Assembly (NCBI GenBank): GCA_003448025.1
Contig: DLXL01000021.1
Coordinates: 1 to 6,283 of the forward strand
DNA: 6,283 bases
Source: Saprospirales bacterium
GTDB lineage: Bacteria; Bacteroidota; Bacteroidia; Chitinophagales; Saprospiraceae
Reading direction: 5' to 3'
Shown here: in pieces, positions 1 through 5,525 of the stretch
Layout: the number at the start of each line of letters is the position of its first letter
Numbering within the stretch: position 1 is the first letter of the stretch
Translations under genes and position numbers: made by a program
Notes under the pieces: model-generated
Told to the model about the DNA's origin: nothing
Database searches by the model: none
What the model saw: only the letters and a program-made list of their open reading frames with translations

Positions 1-162
1 CTTAAAAGACATTCGAATCGACCATCATCAACTGCCCCCCAAATGACCTCCTAATGACCCACATGACCTCAAAAAGACCCCCAAATGACCCTTAAATGCC
101 CCCCAAATAACCCCAATAACCCCAAATTCCTTCTACCACAGAATTTAAAACTACATCACAAC
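1..162. other. Leader / intergenic region upstream of the adaptor gene
   Basis: No gene is supported here. All three plus-strand frames close early: frame 3 at its first codon (3-5), frame 2 with TGA at 44-46, frame 1 with TAA at 52-54. The first ~50 bases could therefore be the tail of an upstream gene ending in frame 1 or 2, for example the outer-membrane channel usually encoded beside an adaptor, but the remaining residues are too few to judge. From about 35 to 130 the sequence is a low-complexity C/A-rich tract with degenerate copies of AAATGACC. I found no TAnnTTTG promoter motif on the plus strand, so the adaptor gene is probably transcribed from further upstream as part of an operon. 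Confidence 0.5.
35..123. repeat. C-rich degenerate short repeat with G-quadruplex potential on the minus strand
   Basis: The tract repeats variants of C-run plus AAATGACC or AAATAACC. In its second half (78-123) there are five C-runs, of 5, 3, 6, 4 and 4 bases, separated by spacers of 6, 7, 6 and 5 bases. Read on the minus strand this meets the usual rule for an intramolecular G-quadruplex (four or more G-runs of at least 3, loops of at most 7). The minus strand is the template for the downstream adaptor gene. The repeat pattern is seen directly; folding in the cell is inference. Confidence 0.6.
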
Positions 163-1284
163 ATGAAAAATAAAGCGCTCCTCTCCATCCTGGCCCTGGC
201 TGCTCTTACCTTCGCCGCTTGCGGTGGGGGCGGCTCCAAGGATCCGGCAGCCAAACTGGCAGCTTTGAAAGACAAAAAATCCAAGCTGGAAACTCAGATT
301 TCTGAATTGGAAAAACAGGTTAACGCCGAAACACCGGCCGCCCGCAAAGTGAAAACAGTGGGCCTCACCCAACTCAGCACCGCACCATTCCGCCACTACA
401 TTGACCTGCAAGGCAAAGTAGAAGCCGAGGAAAGTGTGATGGCTACCGCCAAAATGCCTGGCTCCCTCAAAAGGGTACTGGTGAAAAACGGCGATAATGT
501 AAAAAGAGGTCAACTTCTGGCCGAAATCGATGATGCGGTAATGGTAAAAAGTCTGGCCGAACTGGAAGGTCAGCTCGTAACCGCTACTGATATCTACAAC
601 CGCCAAAAAGGCTTGTGGGACCAGAAAATAGGCACTGAAGTAGCCTATATTCAGGCTAAAAACGGCAAAGAAAGCCTGGAACGCAGCATTGCCACCATTA
701 AAGAACAATGGAGCATGACCAAAATCTACGCCCCGCAAAGCGGTACCGTGGATATGGTGATGTTGCGACAAGGACAAGCCATTGCACCGGGCGTGCCGCT
801 GTGCAATATCCTGAACCTTACCAACCTCAAAATTGTGGGCAACGTAACTGAAGCCTACGCCGCCAAGGTGCGTAAAGGCGATCAGGTGCAGGTGTTCTTC
901 CCGGATCTGGACAAAGAAATTACCACCCGCATCACTTACGTGAGCAAAAGCATCAACCCCATGACCCGCACGTTTTCTGTGGAATGCGCGTTGCCGGGCG
1001 GCAGTTACAGCGCCAACCAGGTGGCTGTGATGAAAATTGTAGACTACCAGAGCACAAATGCCATTTCCATCCCGGTTAACCTCATCCAAACCGCTGAAGA
1101 TGGCGATTTTGTGATGGCGGTGGATAAAACCGGTGAAAAAGCAGGTACGGCTAAAAAGTTGATGGTGAAACAAGGCCAGAACTACAACGGCCAGGTGGAA
1201 ATTCTCAGCGGACTGAAAAAAGGCGACTGGGTGATTTCAACCGGTTTCCAGGAAGTGAACAACGGGGAAGCGGTTGCTTTTTAA
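163..1284 (+). CDS. RND efflux periplasmic adaptor (membrane fusion protein), lipoprotein
   Basis: Adaptor subunit of a tripartite RND efflux pump, 373 residues. It would sit in the periplasm on a lipid anchor and link the inner-membrane permease to an outer-membrane channel. The N-terminus is a lipoprotein signal: MKNK, a hydrophobic run to residue 19, then Cys20 in FAAC followed by GGGGS. Residues 27-55 are a short charged, probably coiled-coil segment before the core. Residues 78-123 hold the first half of the lipoyl domain (KMPGSLKRVLVKNGDNVKRG, then QLLAEIDD). Residues 125-185 form the helical hairpin. Residues 187-216 complete the lipoyl domain (APQSGTVDMVMLRQGQAIAPG). A beta-barrel (about 220-300) and a membrane-proximal domain (about 302-373) follow. 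The ATG at 163 is preferred because it starts the signal peptide; an in-frame ATG at 85 would add 26 Asn/Pro-rich residues encoded by the C-rich repeat. No Shine-Dalgarno sequence is visible, as is common in Bacteroidota. Family assignment is firm; the exported substrate cannot be told. Confidence 0.93.
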   Translation: MKNKALLSILALAALTFAACGGGGSKDPAAKLAALKDKKSKLETQISELEKQVNAETPAARKVKTVGLTQLSTAPFRHYIDLQGKVEAEESVMATAKMPGSLKRVLVKNGDNVKRGQLLAEIDDAVMVKSLAELEGQLVTATDIYNRQKGLWDQKIGTEVAYIQAKNGKESLERSIATIKEQWSMTKIYAPQSGTVDMVMLRQGQAIAPGVPLCNILNLTNLKIVGNVTEAYAAKVRKGDQVQVFFPDLDKEITTRITYVSKSINPMTRTFSVECALPGGSYSANQVAVMKIVDYQSTNAISIPVNLIQTAEDGDFVMAVDKTGEKAGTAKKLMVKQGQNYNGQVEILSGLKKGDWVISTGFQEVNNGEAVAF

Positions 1285-1511
1285 GCAGCGATTTTAGACT
1301 CGAACTCCTGGATAACCCCCAACAACTGATCAAGCCTTTCACTTTGCCACTCGTATAACAATTTGAATGCCAGTGCCTTATCATCCTCTGTTTCCAAAGA
1401 AAGAATGTAAGGAACCCAAAGGTTTTCGAACACCTGGCTGATTTCATTCTCCGGTATTGACTCCAGTTTTTGGAGCAGTTGGCGAAGTTCAGAATGTTGC
1501 GTAATGGTCAT
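1281..1511 (-). CDS. Small acidic helical protein (76 aa), unknown function, second gene of an antisense pair
   Basis: I do not recognise this protein. It is 76 residues, soluble, with no signal peptide or membrane segment. It appears almost wholly alpha-helical: leucine-rich helices at about 8-18 (LRQLLQKLES) and 46-75 (AFKLLYEWQS to QEFESKIAA), with a more hydrophobic middle carrying LWVPYILSL. Its ATG lies inside the end of the preceding minus-strand gene in an ATGA overlap (1508-1511), which suggests translational coupling. Its TAA stop is the complement of TTA at 1281-1283 and overlaps the adaptor's stop (1282-1284), so the two genes meet tail to tail with a 4-bp overlap. The tight packing and coherent amphipathic pattern favour a real gene. 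A function linked to the pump is not shown. A small regulatory or toxin-antitoxin-like pair is conceivable, but no diagnostic motif is visible. Confidence 0.68.
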   Translation of the reverse strand: MTITQHSELRQLLQKLESIPENEISQVFENLWVPYILSLETEDDKALAFKLLYEWQSERLDQLLGVIQEFESKIAA

Positions 1512-1711
1512 GATATGCGTTTTGCTATTTCAGTTTGAAGGAGTAACAGTTTATCCAAAGCTTCATTTCGGGTTTGCTCCAATTGATTTTTGGAGCCCTC
1601 CTGCAAAAGAAGTTGTTCATACTGAAGCGTAAAATCAAGAATCTTCTTCTGCAAGAAAAGGAGTTTCTCCAATTCCGTTAAGGAAAGATTTTTTAGTTGT
1701 TCAGGTTTCAT
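1508..1711 (-). CDS. Small coiled-coil protein (67 aa), unknown function, first gene of an antisense pair
   Basis: Not recognised. It is 67 residues, leucine-, lysine-, glutamate- and glutamine-rich, with heptad-like spacing across almost the whole chain. Helix 1 covers about 10-37 (LTELEKLLFLQKKILDFTLQ onward) and helix 2 about 41-66 (KNQLEQTRNEALDKLLLLQT onward), joined by an EGSKN turn. This suggests a helical hairpin that could dimerise or pair with the 76-residue product encoded just downstream. The start at 1711 is supported by a well-formed Bacteroidota promoter whose -7 element ends 20 bases upstream, giving a very short leader; no Shine-Dalgarno sequence is seen. It is transcribed away from the permease gene (73-bp divergent gap) and towards the adaptor gene. 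There is no transmembrane segment, so it is not an AcrZ-type small membrane partner of the pump. Confidence 0.68.
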   Translation of the reverse strand: MKPEQLKNLSLTELEKLLFLQKKILDFTLQYEQLLLQEGSKNQLEQTRNEALDKLLLLQTEIAKRIS

Positions 1712-1730
1712 GGGTATTGGGTTGTCTATG

Positions 1731-1762
1731 CAAATATAAGTAAAGCCTTGCTAAACTCCAAA
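1731..1762 (-). promoter_or_regulatory. Bacteroidota-type promoter for the small antisense gene pair
   Basis: Read on the minus strand, TTTG (complement of 1759-1762) is followed after 20 bases by TATATTTG (complement of 1731-1738). This matches the primary-sigma consensus of Bacteroidota, a -33 TTTG/TTG box and a -7 TAnnTTTG box about 17-23 bases apart. Transcription would start around 1725, giving a leader of roughly 15 bases before the ATG at 1711. The site lies in the 73-bp gap between divergent genes (1712-1784), so a protein bound here could affect both the small genes and the permease. No equally good motif faces the permease. Confidence 0.6.
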
Positions 1763-1784
1763 CCGGCTATTCAAAAGAAAAATC

Positions 1785-4700
1785 ATGAAAGAATTCAAAC
1801 CAACCAGTTGGTCTATCGACAATAGTACCTCGATTTTTATCATCACGGTGCTCATTACGCTGGCCGGCATCATGTCGTACAATGCCATCCCCAAAGAGCA
1901 GTTCCCCGACGTGGTGGTACCTACCATATTCGTCTCCACCATTTATCCCGGCGCCAGCCCGAGCGATATGGAGCAACTCGTCACCAAACCCATTGAAAAA
2001 CAACTCAAGGGCATCAGTGGCGTAAAAAAGGTGTCCTCCTACTCCGTGCAGGACTTCTCCAATGTCATTGTAGAGTTCAACACCAACCTGGACGTACCTC
2101 TTTGTAAGCAAAAAGTAAAAGACGCCGTGGACAAAGCCGCGCGCGACCTGCCTACCGATCTGCTTTCAGACCCCACTATCACAGAGTTCGATATCTCGGA
2201 GGTGCCGATCATGAACGTGAATGTGGCCGGCGATTTCAGCCTCGACAAGCTGAAAGACTATGCTGATGCCTTGAAAGATCGCATAGAAGAAATGCGCGAG
2301 ATTACCCGGGTAGACCTGGTAGGCGCACTGGACAAGGAAGTACAGGTAGATGTAGATAAATACAAGATGGCGGCGTCGAGCTTAACCTTCCGCGATATCG
2401 AATCGGCTCTCATGTATGAAAACATGACTATTTCCGCCGGTAACGTGGACGTAGGCGGTATGACCCGTTCCATCTCTATCCGGGGCGACTTCCAAAATAT
2501 TGAGCAGATCAAAAACATCATCGTGTCGTCTCAATCAGGCGCACAACTTTACCTCAAAGACGTGGCTGATGTACGCATGGGCCACAAAGAACAGGAAAGC
2601 TTCAGCCTCCTTAACGGCCGAAATGTAATCTCCCTGAACGTTATCAAACGCACCGGCGAAAACCTCATCGACGCCTCCGACAAGATCAAGGAAATTGTGG
2701 ATGAAATGAAGGCCAATGATTTACCGCCAAACCTGGAAGTGTCTATCACCGGGGATCAAAGTCGGGCTACCCGCGTTACGCTGCACGACCTGATTAATAC
2801 CATCATCATTGGTTTTATTCTGGTTACCCTGGTGTTGATGTTCTTCATGGGCGCCACCGATGCCATTTTCGTGGCCTTGTCGGTGCCCCTGTCTATGTGC
2901 CTGGCCTTTATGGTGCTGCCAAGCCTCGGGTTCACGCTCAACTTTATCGTGTTGTTCGCCTTCCTGCTTGCGCTGGGTATTGTGGTAGACGACGCCATTG
3001 TGGTGGTGGAAAACACGCACCGGATTTATCATGACGAAAAGAATCTGACCATTGTTCAGGCGGCAAAAAAAGCAACAGGCGAGGTGTTCCTCCCGGTACT
3101 TTCCGGTACCATCACCACTCTGGCGCCTTTCTTCCCACTAGTGTTCTGGGGCGGAATTTTTGGCAAATTCATGCACTTCCTTCCTGTAACGGTGATTATT
3201 ACGCTCACAGCGTCCCTGCTGGTGGCATACATCATCAACCCGGTGTTTGCAGTGTGGTTCATGGGCGATGCCAAACGCGAAGGCCGCGAAATGGCGCCGG
3301 CTAAAAAACGCCGTCGGGCCATTTTCGGGTATGCCATTTTTGGCTTGTCCATGCTGTATTTCTATGGCAATGGCAATTTCTTCATGGGCAACCTCTTACT
3401 CTTTATTGCGGCATTTGTAGCTTTCTATCGCTTCGTACTGGCAAAAGCAGAAAAGTGGTTCCAGGAAAATGGCTGGCCTGCCGTACAAAACACCTACGCA
3501 CGTTTTCTCAATTTTGCCCTGAACCATACTTGGCTGATGATGGCAAGTGTAATCGGTTTGTTATTATTTTCATCAGTATTATTCTTCTCCGGCAAGCGTA
3601 ATATCGTTTTGTTCCCAAAAGCAGATCCAAACTTTATCTATGTATATCTGACGCTGCCTGTGGGTACAGATGTAAATACGACCGACTCGCTCACCCGGGT
3701 AATGGAAAATAAAGTAGTAGAAGTGTTGGGAAATAATAACCCCATTGTGGAATCCATTATCACCAACGTAGCACTGGGCGCTTCCGAAGACCAGTTTGAC
3801 CGCTCTGCCACCTCTAATAAAGGCAAGGTAGGTGTAGCTTTCGTAGAATTCGCACAGCGCAACGGCATAAGTACCAAGGATTATATGGACAAAATCCGGG
3901 AAGCTACGAAAGGAGTCATCCCGGGTGCTGAAATTGTGGTTGATCAGGAGCAGGGCGGTCCGCCAACGCCAAAGCCTATCTCTGTAGAAGTACGCGGCGA
4001 CGACTTTGCCCAACTGATCAAGGTTTCCGGAGCCGTAAAACGCTACCTCGACTCCCTCAACATTCCGGGTGTGGAAGAATTGCGCTCTGATATGGTGGTA
4101 TCCAAACCTGAAATCAACATCCAGATTGACCGCGACCGTGCCAACCGCGAGGGTATCTCCACAGCGCAAATCGGCTCTGAGTTCCGTACGGCCATTCTGG
4201 GTAAAGAAGCTACCAAATTCAAAGATGGTGAGGACGAAATTCCGGTTAATATCAGGCTGAAAGCAGAGCAGCGAGCCAACATCAATGCGGTAGAAAACCT
4301 GAATATTACCTTCCGCGATATGAATATGGGCGGCGTACTGCGTTCCGTGCCTATGGCTTCGCTGGCAGATGTGAAATATACCACCACTTATGGCGGTATC
4401 CGCAGATTGGACCAGTCACGTATTGTGACCATTTCGTCCAATATCACCTCCGAATATCAGCCAAGTCAGACTGAAGTGGTGAACGCCGTAAAAGCTGCCA
4501 TTGCCAACTGGCCACAAACCGAAGGCGTGACTGTTGGTTTTGCAGGGGAAGACGCTGAAATGGCCGATGCCTTCAGTTTCCTGGGCAATGCCCTGATCAT
4601 TTCGCTGTTCATCATCCTGATCATCCTCATCACACAGTTCAACTCCATTGGTAAAACCATCATCATCATGACCGAAGTAATTTTCTCGATCATTGGTGTA

Positions 4701-5141
4701 TTGCTGGGTATGGCCATCACGGGTATGGACTTCAGCGTCATCATGTCGATGGTAGGTATTGTAGCTCTGGCAGGTATTGTAGTCCGAAACGGGATTTTGC
4801 TGGTGGAATACACCGACATCCTGCGCGAACGAGGCGCCGGGGTACGCGAGGCTATTATTGAAGCTGGCCGGATTCGTATGACTCCCGTACTGCTTACGGC
4901 CACGGCTGCCATTCTGGGTCTTATCCCGCTGGCGGTGGGCTTCAATATCGACTTCTACAGTCTGTTTGCTACCGGTGATCCAAAGATTTACATTGGCGGT
5001 GATTCTGTGGCCTTCTGGGGCCCATTATCCTGGACCATCATTTTTGGTTTGAGCTTTGCCACTTTCGTAACGCTGGTTATCCTGCCGGTGATGTATCTGA
5101 GGGGCTGGAAGATAAAAAACTGGTGGACAAAGCATATGTAG
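1785..5141 (+). CDS. RND efflux transporter permease, AcrB-like (HAE type), with an extra TM hairpin
   Basis: Inner-membrane proton-driven pump of a tripartite efflux system, 1118 residues against about 1050 for AcrB. TM1 is about 16-33, the first porter/docking domain 35-333, TM2-TM6 about 334-491, TM7 about 582-602, the second porter/docking domain 603-928, and TM8-TM12 about 931-1104. Proton-relay residues are present: D402-D403 in TM4 (GIVVDDAIVVVEN), R1001 in TM10 where AcrB has K940 (VRNGILLVEY), and R1031 and T1038 in TM11 matching R971 and T978. The VVDDAIVVVEN motif points to the drug/amphiphile class rather than the heavy-metal class. Between TM6 and TM7 a basic stretch (KKRRR, 507-511) precedes two extra hydrophobic segments (512-528 and 533-551), which predicts about 14 membrane spans. 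The start at 1785 has an A-rich leader and puts MKEFKPTSWS just before TM1, as expected. The gene is separated from its adaptor by the antisense pair; no outer-membrane channel follows. Substrate unknown. Confidence 0.95.
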   Translation: MKEFKPTSWSIDNSTSIFIITVLITLAGIMSYNAIPKEQFPDVVVPTIFVSTIYPGASPSDMEQLVTKPIEKQLKGISGVKKVSSYSVQDFSNVIVEFNTNLDVPLCKQKVKDAVDKAARDLPTDLLSDPTITEFDISEVPIMNVNVAGDFSLDKLKDYADALKDRIEEMREITRVDLVGALDKEVQVDVDKYKMAASSLTFRDIESALMYENMTISAGNVDVGGMTRSISIRGDFQNIEQIKNIIVSSQSGAQLYLKDVADVRMGHKEQESFSLLNGRNVISLNVIKRTGENLIDASDKIKEIVDEMKANDLPPNLEVSITGDQSRATRVTLHDLINTIIIGFILVTLVLMFFMGATDAIFVALSVPLSMCLAFMVLPSLGFTLNFIVLFAFLLALGIVVDDAIVVVENTHRIYHDEKNLTIVQAAKKATGEVFLPVLSGTITTLAPFFPLVFWGGIFGKFMHFLPVTVIITLTASLLVAYIINPVFAVWFMGDAKREGREMAPAKKRRRAIFGYAIFGLSMLYFYGNGNFFMGNLLLFIAAFVAFYRFVLAKAEKWFQENGWPAVQNTYARFLNFALNHTWLMMASVIGLLLFSSVLFFSGKRNIVLFPKADPNFIYVYLTLPVGTDVNTTDSLTRVMENKVVEVLGNNNPIVESIITNVALGASEDQFDRSATSNKGKVGVAFVEFAQRNGISTKDYMDKIREATKGVIPGAEIVVDQEQGGPPTPKPISVEVRGDDFAQLIKVSGAVKRYLDSLNIPGVEELRSDMVVSKPEINIQIDRDRANREGISTAQIGSEFRTAILGKEATKFKDGEDEIPVNIRLKAEQRANINAVENLNITFRDMNMGGVLRSVPMASLADVKYTTTYGGIRRLDQSRIVTISSNITSEYQPSQTEVVNAVKAAIANWPQTEGVTVGFAGEDAEMADAFSFLGNALIISLFIILIILITQFNSIGKTIIIMTEVIFSIIGVLLGMAITGMDFSVIMSMVGIVALAGIVVRNGILLVEYTDILRERGAGVREAIIEAGRIRMTPVLLTATAAILGLIPLAVGFNIDFYSLFATGDPKIYIGGDSVAFWGPLSWTIIFGLSFATFVTLVILPVMYLRGWKIKNWWTKHM

Positions 5142-5189
5142 GACGGTGGACGGTAGACGGCCTACGGTGGACGGCCTACGGTAGACGGT
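5141..5189 (+). repeat. Heptamer tandem repeat, seven units of NNACGGY
   Basis: Beginning at the last base of the permease stop codon there are seven consecutive 7-bp units: GGACGGT, GGACGGT, AGACGGC, CTACGGT, GGACGGC, CTACGGT, AGACGGT. The ACGG core is invariant and the other positions vary in a limited way. Two diverged units (CTACGGT, GGATGGT) reappear in inverted orientation at about 5322-5336, so the array contributes to the outer part of the inverted repeat described at 5173-5338. Intergenic heptamer repeats of this sort are familiar from Bacteroidota genomes (recalled, not searched). Confidence 0.85.
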
Positions 5190-5338
5190 GGGGATGCGTG
5201 GGTAGCTAAATTTATGTGGGTTGTCATGCCGAGTACTCGGCACCTACACAAGCCTGGCTGCGGGCAATCTTTTTTGCCAGGGGATGACAACCCACATCAG
5301 TTTAGGTTCCCACGCAACCCCACCATCCACCGTAGGCC
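5173..5338. repeat. MITE-like imperfect inverted repeat, 58-bp arms around a 50-bp centre
   Basis: The left arm (5173-5230) and the reverse complement of the right arm (5281-5338) align without gaps with 8 mismatches by hand count. Shared blocks include GGCCTACGGT at the outer ends, GCGTGGG in the middle and an uninterrupted ATGTGGGTTGTCAT near the inner ends. The centre (5231-5280) contains most of a 16-bp palindrome and a second hairpin: CCTGGC at 5253-5258 pairing with GCCAGG at 5276-5281, or alternatively GGCAA at 5263-5267 with TTGCC at 5274-5278. As RNA it would fold into a long stem closing two smaller hairpins. It lies 31 bp after the permease stop and encodes no convincing protein. 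It may be a non-autonomous mobile element, a REP/BIME-like repeat, or a 3'-end structure of the permease mRNA. No target-site duplication was identified. Confidence 0.7.
5227..5242. repeat. Perfect 16-bp palindrome inside the inverted-repeat element
   Basis: TGCCGAGTACTCGGCA is its own reverse complement. It overlaps the inner end of the left arm and extends into the central segment of the 166-bp element. It could extrude as a small hairpin or serve as a dimer binding site; nothing in the sequence decides which. Confidence 0.75.
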
Positions 5339-5349
5339 ATTCAGCCATA

Positions 5350-5377
5350 AGCCATTCCAAATTTTTTTGGGATGGCT
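5350..5377. other. 12-bp stem-loop with TTTT loop, possible 3'-end or terminator structure
   Basis: AGCCATTCCAAA (5350-5361) pairs with TTTGGGATGGCT (5366-5377), with a TTTT loop and one G-T wobble. On the plus strand it is followed by CATGTTGTTTT, a poor terminator tail. On the minus strand no T-tract follows. Just before it, GCCATTCA, GCCATAA and GCCATTC (5337-5357) form a degenerate 7-8-bp repeat. It could end or stabilise the permease transcript, or be part of the same repeat island as the neighbouring inverted repeat. Confidence 0.4.
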
Positions 5378-5525
5378 CATGTTGTTTTAAGGGAAAAAGA
5401 TTTAGACCTTCCCTGAGGTCCAAACTCCCTCGCAAAAAATTGGCATAACAAGGGGTACCCATAAAACCGCGTAGCGGTGACATTCCAGTAGCCCCGTTTG
5501 TTGATCACATACCACGTTTTCCACC
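5378..5525. other. Non-coding region with small hairpins upstream of the 232-aa gene
   Basis: No gene is supported. Small inverted motifs are GACCT/AGGTC with a 6-base loop (5405-5420), the palindrome GGGTACCC (5453-5460) and ACCGC-GTA-GCGGT (5466-5478), followed by GACATTCCAGTAGCCCCG. The last stretch resembles sequence I associate with dispersed REP-like repeats in Bacteroidota; this is memory, not a search result. No TAnnTTTG promoter was found before the gene starting at 5526. An in-frame TGA at 5502-5504 limits how far that gene can extend upstream. Confidence 0.4.

Noticed and set aside
85..162. In-frame upstream ATG extending the adaptor by 26 residues (MTLKCPPNNPNNPK...)
   Set aside because: The extension is encoded by the C-rich repeat and would bury the lipoprotein signal peptide that begins cleanly at the ATG at 163.
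151..1173. 340-codon open frame on the minus strand opposite the adaptor
   Set aside because: It is rich in His, Phe and Gly with no recognisable domain, as expected for an antisense shadow of a strongly biased coding sequence.
1712..1784. Possible plus-strand promoter for the permease (TTG with TATTCAAA 17 bases later)
   Set aside because: TATTCAAA does not match TAnnTTTG at the critical TTTG positions, so it was not called.
3579..4169. 196-codon minus-strand open frame inside the permease gene
   Set aside because: It lies wholly within a well-supported RND gene, shows no domain, and its composition fits a shadow frame.
4601..4680. ATCATC-rich stretch resembling a microsatellite
   Set aside because: It encodes the Ile/Leu-rich TM8 and the start of TM9 of the permease; explained by hydrophobic coding.
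4466..4945. 159-codon minus-strand open frame inside the permease, rich in Met, Ile, Ser and Arg
   Set aside because: The low-complexity composition is the complement of TM helix codons (ATC/ATT-rich); not a credible protein.
5221..5483. 75- and 79-codon open frames on opposite strands in the repeat island
   Set aside because: Both run through the inverted repeat and hairpins, have no domain or start signal, and are better explained as non-coding repeat sequence.
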